Positions 8,460-15,124 of a stretch of 42,642 nt of DNA are shown here, piece by piece. The translations under genes were made by a program, and so were the position numbers. The stretch's first letter is position 1; each line of letters begins with the position of its first letter. Source of the DNA: Salipiger pentaromativorans (GTDB lineage: Bacteria; Pseudomonadota; Alphaproteobacteria; Rhodobacterales; Rhodobacteraceae); contig NZ_JAMDHK010000008.1 in NCBI RefSeq assembly GCF_024721115.1, forward strand, positions 78,274 through 120,915, in the 5' to 3' direction. The notes below the pieces were generated by a model. The model was not told the DNA's origin. It saw nothing but the letters and a program-made list of their open reading frames with translations, and did no database searches.

Positions 8460-9593
8460 TTACCCCTTGGCGGTGCGGCGCTTCTTGTCCACGTCATAGA
8501 AGGGCATGGACTGCGCCACGGCGGGCACCTCCTTGTCCTCGAACTGAACGGTGAGTGCGGTGCCATCCACGGCGCAATCCACCGGCATCCGGGCGATGCC
8601 GACATTGTGGCCGTTCAGCTCGGAATACATGCCGATGGTGACCACACCGACCGGCGTGCCGTCCTTCAGCAGCGGCGCGCCCTCGGGGGCGGGCTCGGTG
8701 CCCTCCAGCTTCACGCCGTAGATCTTGAAGCGCTCCTTGCCCTTCAGGCGGTAATGCTCCTCGGCGCCGCGGAACCCGGTCTTGCCCGGCGAGACGGTGA
8801 AATCGAGCCCCAGCTCCCACAGCGTGTCGCCGTTGGCCTCGTCCTCGAACGGGTACATCTCGGAATTGTCATAAGGGAAGAACAGCAGATAGCTTTCCGC
8901 CCGCAGCCAGTCGAGCGTGGTGAAGCGGGTCGGGATGATGCCCATTCCGGCACCCTCGGCGACGATGGTGTCCCAGATCTCCACCGCGTCCTGACGGCGG
9001 CAGAAGATCTCGTAGCCGCGCTCGCCGGTGTAGCCGGTGCGCGAGATCATCACCGGCTTGCCGAACAGCGTGGTCTGGATATGGCTGAAATAGACCACGT
9101 CGCGGATGCCCGGCACGTGCTTTTCCAGATAATCCACCGCCAGCGGCCCCTGCAGCGAGATGTCGTGCAGGTCGTCGTCGAAGGTCATCACGACATTGCG
9201 GCCCGCCGCATACATCGCAAGCTGCTCATGCCCCGCGCCGGAGCCATGCACCACCATGAAGCTGTGCGGCCCCATGCGGTAGATCACGCAGTCGTCGACG
9301 AATTTGCCCGCGTCGTTCAGCATGGTCGCATAGGTCGAGCGGCCGGGCTTGAGTTTCTCGATATTGCGGGTCGTGGCCTTGTCGATCACGTATTGCGCGT
9401 GCGGCCCGCTGAGGTGAACCTTCTTCAGACCGGAGACATCCATCACGCCCGCCTTGGTGCGGATGGCCTCGTATTCCTCTTTCTGGTCCTTGTCATAGGT
9501 CCAGGCGGTGCCCATGCCGCTCCAGTCTTCGAGATTGGAGCCCATGGCGCGGTGCCGGTCCGCCAGTGCGGAAAATCTCCACGATGCGATCAT
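8460..9593 (-). CDS. dmmD: GcvT-like aminomethyltransferase of the dmm operon
   Basis: A 377-residue protein of the glycine-cleavage T / dimethylglycine dehydrogenase C-terminal fold, with the GcvT signatures VMDVSGLKKVHLSGP, LQGPLAVDYLEK, SRTGYTGERGYEIF and GLDFTVSPGKTGFRGAE. Such proteins bind tetrahydrofolate and capture one-carbon units as methylene-THF. Beside the dimethylamine monooxygenase it probably traps the formaldehyde equivalent released on demethylation, or supports the reaction in another THF-dependent way. The start ATG 9593 has GGAAGGA 8 nt before it; a longer opening to 9629 lacks such a site. It is preceded by the small membrane protein gene and a GC-rich hairpin. Confidence 0.85.
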   Translation of the reverse strand: MIASWRFSALADRHRAMGSNLEDWSGMGTAWTYDKDQKEEYEAIRTKAGVMDVSGLKKVHLSGPHAQYVIDKATTRNIEKLKPGRSTYATMLNDAGKFVDDCVIYRMGPHSFMVVHGSGAGHEQLAMYAAGRNVVMTFDDDLHDISLQGPLAVDYLEKHVPGIRDVVYFSHIQTTLFGKPVMISRTGYTGERGYEIFCRRQDAVEIWDTIVAEGAGMGIIPTRFTTLDWLRAESYLLFFPYDNSEMYPFEDEANGDTLWELGLDFTVSPGKTGFRGAEEHYRLKGKERFKIYGVKLEGTEPAPEGAPLLKDGTPVGVVTIGMYSELNGHNVGIARMPVDCAVDGTALTVQFEDKEVPAVAQSMPFYDVDKKRRTAKG

Positions 9594-9634
9594 GCCGTTT
9601 GTCCTTCCGGTCGGTCGTGTTCGTTGCAATGGGA

Positions 9635-9660
9635 ACCCGGCGGCCCTTGCGCCGCCGGGT
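9635..9660 (-). other. GC-rich intra-operon hairpin (small protein-dmmD gap)
   Basis: A 10-bp stem ACCCGGCGGC/GCCGCCGGGT (9635-9644 with 9651-9660) has a 6-nt loop and no T run. It is placed to uncouple expression of the upstream amt part from dmmDABC. Confidence 0.5.
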
Positions 9661-9675
9661 CATGGCCTTGTCGGC

Positions 9676-9849
9676 TTATTTTTTCCGGGTCGCCTTGTAG
9701 GCGTGTTCCTCGTGGCGCCAGCCAAAGACGATGGCGACGACGATCATCAGCAGGCAGAGCGCCAGCCAGAGCCCTTCGACGGTGCCGTAGCCCGCGTAGA
9801 TGGCGCCGGTGATCCCGTCCCAGGAGGTTGCTTCAAAAGGGGCTTCCAT
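9676..9849 (-). CDS. Small single-span membrane protein next to Amt
   Basis: A 57-residue frame: ATG at 9849, TAA at 9678-9676. It begins MEAPFEATSWDGITGAIY, has one strongly hydrophobic segment (LWLALCLLMIVVAIVFGW, about 27-44), and ends in a basic-polar tail WRHEEHAYKATRKK. The likely topology is N-out, C-in. AGGAAAGGA stands upstream on the minus strand. It lies 24 nt after amt and before dmmD in the same operon. I know no family for it. Location suggests a partner of the ammonium channel or of the membrane-proximal demethylation machinery, but no function can be claimed. Confidence 0.75.
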   Translation of the reverse strand: MEAPFEATSWDGITGAIYAGYGTVEGLWLALCLLMIVVAIVFGWRHEEHAYKATRKK

Positions 9850-9873
9850 GGATCTGTCCTTTCCTTGTCAGGA

Positions 9874-11253
9874 TCATTCTGCGGGGCTGACCGAGGCGTG
9901 CAGCCCCTCGGGATAGGCGTTCGCGGGCACCTTGACCTTGTCGAGACCCATGATTTCCGCCTCTGCGGGCACCCGCAGCTGGCCGGTCACTTTCAGCAGG
10001 AACGACACGAGGTAACCGGGGACAAAACCCATCAGGCCCATGACAAGCGCGCCGACAAGCTGGCCGGTGAAGGAGATCGTGACCACGTCCTCGCCGAACA
10101 GCGCCGGATAGCCCTGTGCCGCGATGCCGACCGAGATGACGCCCCAGAGGCCTAGGAAACCGTGCACCGCAAAGGCCCCCACCGCGTCGTCGATGCCGCG
10201 CTTCTCGATGAAGCTGGCGACGAAGGGCATGGCACAGGCGCCCATGAAGCCGATCACGAAGGCCATCGGCGGATACCAGACATCAAGACCGGCGGCGCAG
10301 GAGATGATGCCGCCAAGCGCGCCGGACATCATCCAGAACGGATCGCGGGTGATCATCCAGGCCCCGATGATGCCACCGGCAAAGCCCATCAGCGTGTTGA
10401 AGGTCATGCCCGACAGGGTCATCGGCGTGCCGTAGATCGTCGCCTCGATGGCGTTGCCCCAGGACCAGGATTCACCCGGCACGATGACGCAGCCCATGAG
10501 GAAGCCCCAGAAGCCCGCGATGATCAGCATCAGACCGATCAGCGTCAGCGGCATGGAATGCCCGGCAATGTGGTTGGCGCTGCCATCGGCGTTGAACTTG
10601 CCGATGCGCGGCCCGAGGTTGATCAGCACGCCCAGCGTGAAGAAACCCGCGATCATGTGCACGACACCCGCGGCGCCGAAATCGTGATAGCCGAACTTGG
10701 TGACCAGCCAGCCGTCCGCGTGCCAGCCCCAGGCGGCAGCGAGGATCCACAGGAAGGCGCCCAGCACGATGGCCAGCACCACAAAGCCGGTGAGCTTGAT
10801 CCGCTCGATCACGCCGCCCGACAGGATCGACGCGGTGGTCGCGGCAAAAAGCACGAAGGCCCCCCAGAACACGCCCGAGGCGCGGTCGTCGAGGTTCGGC
10901 CCCATGTATTCCTTCCAGGGCAGCGCCACGTCATTGGCGTAGGCGAGGCCGGAGATGCCCATGGCGCCTTCGCTCATCGAAAGACCCGTGGGGAAGGCCC
11001 AGTAGATCCACCAGCCGACGAAGTAGAAGAAGGGCACGATCATCGCGAAGGCGAGGATGTTCTTGATGCCCGAGGCCAGCGCGTTCTTGGAGCGCGACGC
11101 GCCCATCTCATAGGCAAGGAACCCGACATGGATCAGCACCATGAGAAGGATCGTCAGATAATAGAAAGTCTCGGAAAGCGTGCCGTTCGTCGCTGCGGCG
11201 TTTGCCTTCAGCTCCGCCACCGTGGCCGCCAAGGATGCCAGATCTTGTTCCAA
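9874..11253 (-). CDS. amt: Ammonium transporter, Amt family
   Basis: A 459-residue polytopic inner-membrane channel of the Amt/Rh family with about eleven helices after an unusual 27-residue polar Ala-rich N-terminus. The two pore histidines lie in GAAGVVHMIAGFF and AVHGFLGLWGV. The start is TTG at 11253, set by AGGGAG 6 nt upstream; no ATG fits. As first gene of the operon ahead of dmmDABC it most likely recaptures or moves ammonium released from methylated amines. It is not linked to a glnK gene here, unlike the usual glnK-amtB pair. A 364-bp upstream region carries two shared regulatory motifs. Confidence 0.93.
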   Translation of the reverse strand: MEQDLASLAATVAELKANAAATNGTLSETFYYLTILLMVLIHVGFLAYEMGASRSKNALASGIKNILAFAMIVPFFYFVGWWIYWAFPTGLSMSEGAMGISGLAYANDVALPWKEYMGPNLDDRASGVFWGAFVLFAATTASILSGGVIERIKLTGFVVLAIVLGAFLWILAAAWGWHADGWLVTKFGYHDFGAAGVVHMIAGFFTLGVLINLGPRIGKFNADGSANHIAGHSMPLTLIGLMLIIAGFWGFLMGCVIVPGESWSWGNAIEATIYGTPMTLSGMTFNTLMGFAGGIIGAWMITRDPFWMMSGALGGIISCAAGLDVWYPPMAFVIGFMGACAMPFVASFIEKRGIDDAVGAFAVHGFLGLWGVISVGIAAQGYPALFGEDVVTISFTGQLVGALVMGLMGFVPGYLVSFLLKVTGQLRVPAEAEIMGLDKVKVPANAYPEGLHASVSPAE

Positions 11254-11309
11254 GCCGTTCTCCCTGTTGTGAGGTTGACTCTCAACCCAGCCGCCATGGT
11301 TTGCTTCGT

Positions 11310-11323
11310 TTGGTTTGAACCAA
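11310..11323. promoter_or_regulatory. TTGGTT-N2-AACCAA palindrome upstream of amt
   Basis: Perfect 6-bp arms lie 57 bp upstream of the amt start. Similar TTGG/CCAA palindromes stand before tmm (27318-27328 and 27345-27367) and a weaker form before the GntR gene itself. FadR/GntR regulators bind such short inverted repeats, so this is a candidate site for the nearby GntR protein. Confidence 0.55.
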
Positions 11324-11376
11324 TTACGGCAACTGGATCATTCAGTGGCAACAGCTCATCGCAAATGCTCACCCTT

Positions 11377-11411
11377 GGTCAAACTTTTTTCCTCTCAAGA
11401 ATTTTCTTGAC
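11377..11411 (-). promoter_or_regulatory. Shared upstream element of methylamine operons (amt copy)
   Basis: On the minus strand this reads GTCAAGAAAATT, CTTGA, GAGGAAAA, AAGTTTGACC. It closely matches the element before mgsA (25147-25182) and resembles the one before tmm (27290-27328). The TTGA may serve as a -35 box with an operator in the spacer. The rest of the 11254-11617 gap shows nothing else I can name. Confidence 0.5.
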
Positions 11412-11599
11412 GCTTAATTCCTGAACAAAATGCCCATGATTCCGATTGGGAGATGAAATTCTATGCGCCAGGAGAAGACAGACAGGCGTCGCAACGCCTG
11501 TGTCTTATGGGTTGGAGCGAGGTGCAGGGGTGATTCAGAAAAAGGATTCGCTGGCGGCGACGGACCGGAAGGTCAGCCGCAGAACACCCTCAGGTTGCG

Positions 11600-11620
11600 A
11601 AAAATTGGTTGGGCCAATTA
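11600..11620 (-). terminator. Weak terminator at the end of the GntR gene
   Basis: AATTGG/CCAATT arms (11603-11608 with 11614-11619) with a 5-nt loop overlap the stop codon and are followed on the minus strand by a short T run. The same TTGG/CCAA arms could instead be a regulator site. Confidence 0.4.
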
Positions 11621-12331
11621 GTCTTCCTGAAGCAGAATCCGCTGATCCTCGATCAGCGACAGCTTCATGAACTCGCTGGCCTCTTCAATGTCGCGCGCGG
11701 CGATGGCGTTGAAGAGCCCGTTATAGCCGCGCTGATAGATGGCGATGCGCGCGGGTGTCAGATGACGGCGGTACATGGCCGTGCGGAAAGACTGCCGCCG
11801 CGCGTCCAGCACGAGATTGTAACAGGCCAGCAGCAGCGGATTGCCTGTGCCCTCGGCGATCAGCCGGTGGAATTCCTCCTCCAGCCGCACAAAGGCGGTG
11901 GCATCGGCCTGCACCGCCTCCATCTTGGACAGCACCACCGAAAGTGCCTCGATCTGCCTCGGCGTCATGTTGATCACCGCCAGCCGCATCATCTCGGGCT
12001 CCAGAATGCCGCGCATCACCTGAAGCTGAAGCGGCCCGACATCGGCGGCCACCGGCGAGGTGGCACTGCTTTCGCCATCGGGATCGTAGGTCACGAAGGA
12101 GCCCGACCCGGCGCGGCGGCGGATCATGCCGCGCGCCTCCAACTGGTCTAGCGCCTCGCGCACGGTGTTGCGGGCAACGCCCAGATCCTGCGCTAGCTGG
12201 CGCTCCGAGGGCAGCCGTTCCTCGCTGGCATATTCCTGCGTGACGATCCGCGTCGAGAGCGTTTCGATCACATATTTGACGGTGGCGCCCGGAAGATAGG
12301 CGCCGGAGGACGGCAGGGAGGAATTGGCCAA
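11618..12331 (-). CDS. GntR-family (FadR/FCD type) transcriptional regulator
   Basis: A 237-residue regulator with an N-terminal winged helix (about 15-80; RLPSERQLAQDLGVARNTVREALDQLEARG, then RRRAGSGSFV) and an all-helical FCD ligand-binding domain (about 95-235). In FCD proteins an Asp/Arg and three His usually hold a metal; EEEFHRLIAEG is visible but the full set is not certain. It lies between the amt-dmm operon and the mgd-folD-purU operon, on the same strand, so it is well placed to control methylated-amine genes. Its own upstream region has a degenerate TTGG/CCAA site. The effector, perhaps TMA, TMAO or an intermediate, is unknown. Confidence 0.9.
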   Translation of the reverse strand: MANSSLPSSGAYLPGATVKYVIETLSTRIVTQEYASEERLPSERQLAQDLGVARNTVREALDQLEARGMIRRRAGSGSFVTYDPDGESSATSPVAADVGPLQLQVMRGILEPEMMRLAVINMTPRQIEALSVVLSKMEAVQADATAFVRLEEEFHRLIAEGTGNPLLLACYNLVLDARRQSFRTAMYRRHLTPARIAIYQRGYNGLFNAIAARDIEEASEFMKLSLIEDQRILLQED

Positions 12332-12353
12332 GGCATGGTCCTTTGGAAACTAT

Positions 12354-12367
12354 GCCAGTTAGACCAA
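12354..12367 (-). promoter_or_regulatory. Degenerate GntR-type site upstream of its own gene
   Basis: The minus strand reads TTGGTCTAACTGGC, about 23 bp upstream of the GntR start. It is close to, but not a perfect match of, the palindromes before amt and tmm. Autoregulation is plausible; the call is weak. Confidence 0.3.
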
Positions 12368-12453
12368 TTTCCGCGCTCTGGTCCAGTGCCCGAGCCCGGA
12401 TGCAAAAAGAGGCGCGGGGGCGCGCCTCTTTTCCGAAGGTCTCGCGGGGTTGC

Positions 12454-12688
12454 GGACAAGGCCCGGACTGGCTGCCCTGGGCTCCGCCCGTTCGGCGCTG
12501 AGAAACCTCCACTGGAGGTTTCTCCGGGCAAAGCCCGGACCGGCTGCCCCGGCGCTCCGCGCGTGATCGCCTCAAACCCTCCCCCGGAGGGTTTGCCGGG
12601 CAAAGCCCGGACCGACTGCCCCGGCGCTCCGCGCGTGATCGCCTCAAACCCTCCCCCGGAGGGTTTGCCGGGCAGAGCCCGGACCGGC
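12454..12688. repeat. 72-bp tandem repeat with internal hairpins
   Basis: Three units and a partial fourth at exact 72-bp spacing (12454 degenerate, 12526, 12598, 12670 partial). Units 12526 and 12598 are nearly identical over their second part. Each unit holds CCGGGC-AAA-GCCCGG and a stem AAACCCTCC/GGAGGGTTT (the first unit has GAAACCTCC/GGAGGTTTC). The repeat fills the 359-bp gap between purU and the GntR gene and likely ends purU transcription at 12688. It codes no credible protein: the open frames across it only reflect the period being a multiple of three. Confidence 0.85.
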
Positions 12689-12690
12689 GA

Positions 12691-13575
12691 TCACCCCATT
12701 TTTTCCGAGCTGTAGCTGCCGGGCGAGGCCTGGAAGACCACAGTCTTGTTGCCGTTCAGGAACACCCGATGGTTGGCATGGGCGTGGATCGCGCGGGCCA
12801 GCACCTGGCTTTCCACATCGCGGCCCAGCGAGACGTAATCGTCCGGCGACTGTGCGTGGGTGATGCGCACCGTGTCCTGCTCGATGATCGGGCCTTCGTC
12901 GAGATCGGCGGTCACGTAATGCGAGGTCGCGCCGATCAGCTTCACGCCACGGGCAAAGGCCTGCTTGTAGGGGTTGGCGCCCTTGAAGCTCGGCAGGAAC
13001 GAGTGGTGGATGTTGATGATCCGGCCCGACATCTTTGTGCACATCTCGTCGGAGAGGATCTGCATGTAACGCGCCAGAACGATCAGCTCGGCACCGGATT
13101 CCTCGACCACCTTCATGATCGCGGCCTCGGCCTGCGGCTTGTTCTCCTTGGTCACGCGGATGCAGTGGAAGGGAATGTCGCTGTTCACCACGACCTTCTG
13201 GTAATCCATATGGTTCGAGATCACCGCGACAATCTCCACCGGCAGCGCGCCGATGCGCACACGATAAAGCAGGTCGTTCAGGCAGTGGCCGAAGCGCGAA
13301 ACCATGATGACCACCTTCATCTTCACGCTTTCGTCGTGGAAGGCGAACTGCATCGCGAAATCCTCGGCGATCTTGGCGAAATCCGCCTCGAGCGCCTCAA
13401 GTTCGGCACCCTCCTGCGAGTCGAAACTCACCCGCATGAAGAACTGGCCGGTTTCGGCATCGTCGAACTGCGAGCTGTCGGTGATGTTGCAGCCGTGATC
13501 GGCCAGGAAGGTGGCGATGGCCGCAACGATCCCGCGTGTGGTGGCGCAGGTCACGGTCAGACAGTATTTCGTCAT
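12691..13575 (-). CDS. purU: Formyltetrahydrofolate deformylase
   Basis: A 294-residue enzyme that hydrolyses 10-formyl-THF to formate and THF. The N-terminal ACT domain (about 1-85; LTVTCATTRGIVAAIATFLADHGCNI) precedes the formyltransferase-fold catalytic domain (about 90-285) with KVVIMVSRFGHCLNDLL, INIHHSFLPSF and HYVTADLDEGPIIEQD, containing the catalytic His and Asp. It is last in the operon mgdABCD-folD-purU, which explains its role: removal of one-carbon units from methylamine as formate while freeing THF. It is not placed with purine genes. It ends only 3 bp from a block of tandem repeats. Confidence 0.93.
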   Translation of the reverse strand: MTKYCLTVTCATTRGIVAAIATFLADHGCNITDSSQFDDAETGQFFMRVSFDSQEGAELEALEADFAKIAEDFAMQFAFHDESVKMKVVIMVSRFGHCLNDLLYRVRIGALPVEIVAVISNHMDYQKVVVNSDIPFHCIRVTKENKPQAEAAIMKVVEESGAELIVLARYMQILSDEMCTKMSGRIINIHHSFLPSFKGANPYKQAFARGVKLIGATSHYVTADLDEGPIIEQDTVRITHAQSPDDYVSLGRDVESQVLARAIHAHANHRVFLNGNKTVVFQASPGSYSSEKMG

Positions 13576-13661
13576 GGTCTTGGTCTCCAGAGGCCGGGCG
13601 CCCCCCTGACAGGCGCCGGTACAGTGTTGGTTTTGCGTTTGTTATGGATCGTTGAGCCGCC

Positions 13662-14564
13662 TCAGGCGGTGAGCCCTTCGGGCTCGGGAAGGCCGTTGGC
13701 GCGGCAGCAGGCCGTCACCGTATTGGCGAGCAGGCAGGCGATGGTCATCGGGCCGACCCCACCGGGAACGGGCGTGATGGCCCCCGCCACCTCGGCGCAG
13801 CTCTCGTAGTCGCAATCCCCGACAAGCCGGGTCTTGCCGTCGCCCTTCTCGGGCGCGTCGATGCGGTTGATGCCTACGTCGATCACCGTGGCACCGGGCT
13901 TCACCCAGTCGCCCTTGATCATCTGCGGACGCCCCACGGCAGCGACGAGAATATCCGCGCGGCGGCAGACCTCCTCGATGTCGCGGGTGCGCGAATGCGC
14001 GATGGTCACCGTGCAGCTTTCGCCCAGCAGAAGCTGCGCCATCGGCTTGCCGACGATATTGCTGCGGCCCACCACCACGGCGTTCAGCCCCGAGAGGTTG
14101 CCGAGATGGTCGCGCAGCATCATCAGACAGCCGAGCGGGGTACAGGGCACCATGCTTTTCTGCCCGGTCCCCAGCAGACCCACGTTCGAGATGTGGAACC
14201 CGTCCACATCCTTGGCCGGATCAATGGCATTGATCACCGCATCGGCGTTCATGTGCCCCGGCAGCGGCAGCTGCACGAGGATGCCATGCACCGCGGGGTC
14301 GGCATTCAGCCGGTCGATCAGCGCCAGAAGATCGGCCTCGGGCGTCTCGGCGGGCAGCTTGTGCTCAAAGCTCTGCATGCCGCATTCCACGGTCTGCTTG
14401 CCCTTGTTGCGCACATAGACCTGAGACGCGGGATCCTCGCCCACCAGCACCACGGCCAGACCGGGGGTGATGCCGCGATCGGCTTTCAGCCGCACCACAT
14501 GGGAGGCCACCTTTTCGCGGACAGTCGCGGCAAAGGCTTTGCCGTCGATGATCTTTGCAGACAT
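13662..14564 (-). CDS. folD: Methylene-THF dehydrogenase/methenyl-THF cyclohydrolase
   Basis: A 300-residue bifunctional enzyme that oxidises 5,10-methylene-THF with NAD(P)+ and hydrolyses methenyl-THF to 10-formyl-THF. Seen are the active-site segment [15 protein letters not shown] with its lysine, the signature [29 protein letters not shown], the nucleotide motif [17 protein letters not shown] and the C-terminal [12 protein letters not shown]. The start ATG 14564 lies 2 nt after the mgdD stop, so the gene is coupled to the N-methylglutamate dehydrogenase genes. It takes the methylene-THF they produce. An 86-bp gap separates it from purU. Confidence 0.95.
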   Translation of the reverse strand: MSAKIIDGKAFAATVREKVASHVVRLKADRGITPGLAVVLVGEDPASQVYVRNKGKQTVECGMQSFEHKLPAETPEADLLALIDRLNADPAVHGILVQLPLPGHMNADAVINAIDPAKDVDGFHISNVGLLGTGQKSMVPCTPLGCLMMLRDHLGNLSGLNAVVVGRSNIVGKPMAQLLLGESCTVTIAHSRTRDIEEVCRRADILVAAVGRPQMIKGDWVKPGATVIDVGINRIDAPEKGDGKTRLVGDCDYESCAEVAGAITPVPGGVGPMTIACLLANTVTACCRANGLPEPEGLTA

Positions 14565-14566
14565 GG

Positions 14567-15124
14567 TCAGTTCTCCAATCGGCGAGCCGCTTGCGACAGG
14601 GCATGCCACAGCGATCCCGCAAGGCTGCGCATTCCGATCACCGCCAGCCGGGTTTCGGACCGGCGGACCAGGAACACGGTCATATGCTCAAGCCCCGTCC
14701 GGGTACAGCATCCGGGGCCCAGCGTTTTCGGGTCGATATTCACGAGTTTGGACATCAGCGCCTCCAGCCGGGCGGCACCTGCCTCCGAGACCACCTCGAA
14801 GGCGACAAACCCGTCGGTCTGTTCGGTGACCGAGCAGCCCGGCGCCTCGGCCTCGAGCGCGGCGGCGAAATCGCTTTCGGCCTTGCCCCCAGCCTCGATC
14901 ATCCACTGGCCGCGCCCGGTCCAGAAAGCACCCAGCGCGCCCGAGGTGACGGCCCGCGCCACATCCGGCAGCGCCAGCCCGAAGGGCGCAGGCGCCGCCT
15001 GCCCCCGGCGCAGCGCCAGCGAGGCCAGCGCCAGACCGGCATTCTCGGACAGGCTCAGCGGGCCAAAGGTTTCGCTGCGCGGCGCGCTGTCGCCCAGAGC
15101 GGTGACGGGAAGCAAATCAGTCAC
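14567..15124 (-). CDS. mgdD: N-methylglutamate dehydrogenase, gamma subunit (SoxG-like)
   Basis: A 185-residue homologue of the sarcosine oxidase gamma subunit, which caps the large alpha subunit. The C-terminal part [17 protein letters not shown] and [14 protein letters not shown] end ([14 protein letters not shown]) match the family. The start is GTG at 15124, overlapping mgdC by 8 nt; no ATG fits as well. In the heterotetramer MgdABCD it supports oxidation of N-methylglutamate to glutamate with transfer of the one-carbon unit to THF. folD follows after 2 nt. The choice of Mgd over true sarcosine oxidase rests on linkage with mgsABC and gmaS. Confidence 0.88.
   Translation of the reverse strand: MTDLLPVTALGDSAPRSETFGPLSLSENAGLALASLALRRGQAAPAPFGLALPDVARAVTSGALGAFWTGRGQWMIEAGGKAESDFAAALEAEAPGCSVTEQTDGFVAFEVVSEAGAARLEALMSKLVNIDPKTLGPGCCTRTGLEHMTVFLVRRSETRLAVIGMRSLAGSLWHALSQAARRLEN

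Noticed and set aside
12454-12688. CRISPR-like periodic repeat
   Set aside because: The units are contiguous with no unique spacers and there are no cas genes nearby.
12268-12715. Open frames on both strands with a repeated 24-residue peptide
   Set aside because: They arise from the 72-bp tandem repeat, whose period is a multiple of three; no start signal or family supports translation.
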